Shown: piece after piece, positions 21,473-22,247 of the stretch
Layout of the letters: each line of letters opens with the position of its first letter
How positions within the stretch are numbered: the first letter of the stretch is position 1
Origin: Physocladia obscura
Taxonomy: Eukaryota; Chytridiomycota; Chytridiomycetes; Chytridiales; Chytriomycetaceae
Length of the DNA: 22,247 nt
Direction of reading: 5' to 3'
NCBI GenBank assembly: GCA_027596945.1
Contig: JADGJH010000287.1
Span: 1-22,247, forward strand
Translations under genes and position numbers: made by a program
Notes under the pieces: model-generated
Databases searched by the model: none
The model's input: the letters and a program-made list of their open reading frames with translations, nothing else
Told to the model about the DNA's origin: nothing

Positions 21473-21938
21473 TGCAATGTTTTTTTGCAACGTCACGTGA
21501 CTCTGAAATCCTTCTGCAATAAACAATGCACAAAACGACTGGACAATGGATGCCATCTTCTATCTTCCTTTTTTTCGTGTGAAAAAACATCCGTCTGTAT
21601 ATCTTTAGTGGCTCTCAATCTGCTGCACGGACCAGTCCTCAGCAACAGCATCACTTGCGCTCTCTCGTTGACCTTTGTTAGCTTTTGTCTACTCTGTCTA
21701 CCTTTGCGACAAAATTGGAAGCTTCTTTTTTGCATACCAAAACGCGTGGTTGACTTGAATTGGATTTTCGCACAGTCGAATATTTCTTGGAAACGCTCTC
21801 TTTTTCAGAATTTTTAAAACTTTACGGTGTATTTAGTCGTGACTCCGTGTAATTAATTTTAAAAAAAAAAAAAAATGCAAAATATCAGAATTATCAACTT
21901 ACTTAAAAAATCTTGTGTCTATCTCGCAGCAACTTCTA
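21473..21938. other. Divergent intergenic region
   Basis: 466 nt between the Rab5 start (minus) and the next plus-strand start. It has moderate GC near 21600-21720 and an A-rich tract at 21859-21873. A CAG at 21927-21929 just before the plus-strand ATG could be the acceptor of a 5' leader intron. The plus-strand open stretches here contain no recognisable protein. No RNA gene is seen. Confidence 0.45.
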
Positions 21939-22247
21939 ATGTCCAGCATAACAACAGACGCAACAATTATCCACATTAAGATATCCCATCTAAATGTTAC
22001 AGAAATTATCGAGATTCCACCTCGTTCAACGCTTGAAGAAATAAGAGGCGTTTTTTATGCTGCTGCAGAATTGCCGTACAATGAAGATGGGGTTGGAAAT
22101 GCAATCTTAAAACTTTTTGACTCTTCGGGTGCAATGATGCCGATTGGGCATGGCATTGACGGTAATTCTGCCAAAGATTTTTACACATTGACGGTAGTTG
22201 GTGGTGAGATTTATGCTAAATTTTTAATGATTCCACTTGCTTTTTTC
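21939..22247 (+). CDS. Unrecognised gene, 5' end only
   Basis: I do not recognise this protein. ATG at 21939 opens a frame that runs to the window end. It reads MSSITTDATIIHIKISHLN, IEIPPRSTLEEIRGVFYAAA, then KLFDSSGAMMPIGHGIDGN and DFYTLTVVGG. The alternation of beta-strand-like text, one helix, and a K-L-x-D-x-x-G-x-x-x-P-I-G turn resembles a ubiquitin-like beta-grasp domain; this is inference from pattern. A good donor (G|GTGAGA at 22204) is followed by GCTAAAT and a T-rich run, so the true exon probably ends at 22203 and the intron acceptor lies just beyond the window. A few more open codons then remain only by chance. Confidence 0.6.
   Translation, partial: MSSITTDATIIHIKISHLNVTEIIEIPPRSTLEEIRGVFYAAAELPYNEDGVGNAILKLFDSSGAMMPIGHGIDGNSAKDFYTLTVVGGEIYAKFLMIPLAFF

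Overview
The window is nuclear DNA from a eukaryote, very probably a flagellated (zoosporic, chytrid-like) fungus. Genes lie on both strands and are interrupted by short GT-AG introns, mostly 45-120 nt, with T-rich or AT-rich interiors. The genes include eIF3m, mitochondrial Hsp70, a Rab5-type GTPase and a Ser/Pro-rich SH3 protein. Two axonemal genes, PACRG and a DNAL4-type dynein light chain, point to a lineage that still builds a motile flagellum. The fungal assignment is inferred from compactness, intron style and gene content; no rRNA or other taxonomic marker is present. I joined exons by hand. All multi-exon models that are complete in the window sum to a whole number of codons.

Layout. 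1-2797 (+): 3' part of a large unrecognised repeat protein, five exons visible. 2845-4544 (-): unrecognised coiled-coil protein. 4555-5162 (-): small unrecognised protein with a C-terminal membrane segment, ending only 10 nt before the coiled-coil gene. 5372-5650 (+): 92-residue single-pass membrane protein. 5829-7662 (-): unrecognised protein with a two-helix membrane hairpin encoded across an intron. 7863-10213 (+): SH3 protein with a long Ser/Pro-rich tail. 10418-11962 (-): UreG-like GTPase with a His-rich, polyQ-containing N-terminal extension and no CPH metal motif. 12092-13177 (+): PACRG, seven exons. 13229-14538 (-): TetX-like FAD monooxygenase. 14777-16173 (-): eIF3m. 16290-16863 (+): DNAL4-type dynein light chain, five exons. 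17038-17439 (-): small heat-shock protein. 17668-20057 (-): mitochondrial Hsp70. 20373-21472 (-): Rab5-type GTPase. 21939-22247 (+): 5' end of an unrecognised gene.

This is a compact eukaryotic neighbourhood and not an operon. Two axonemal genes each start within about 130 nt of a divergently transcribed gene (PACRG/UreG-like and DNAL4/eIF3m). The heat-shock genes are tandem neighbours. I found no tRNA, rRNA, CRISPR array, transposon or phage-like module. The most unusual item is the UreG-like protein: its core fold motifs are intact, but the Cys-Pro-His metal site is replaced while a new His-rich repeat region sits in front. The unrecognised repeat and membrane proteins are the other candidates for lineage-specific biology.
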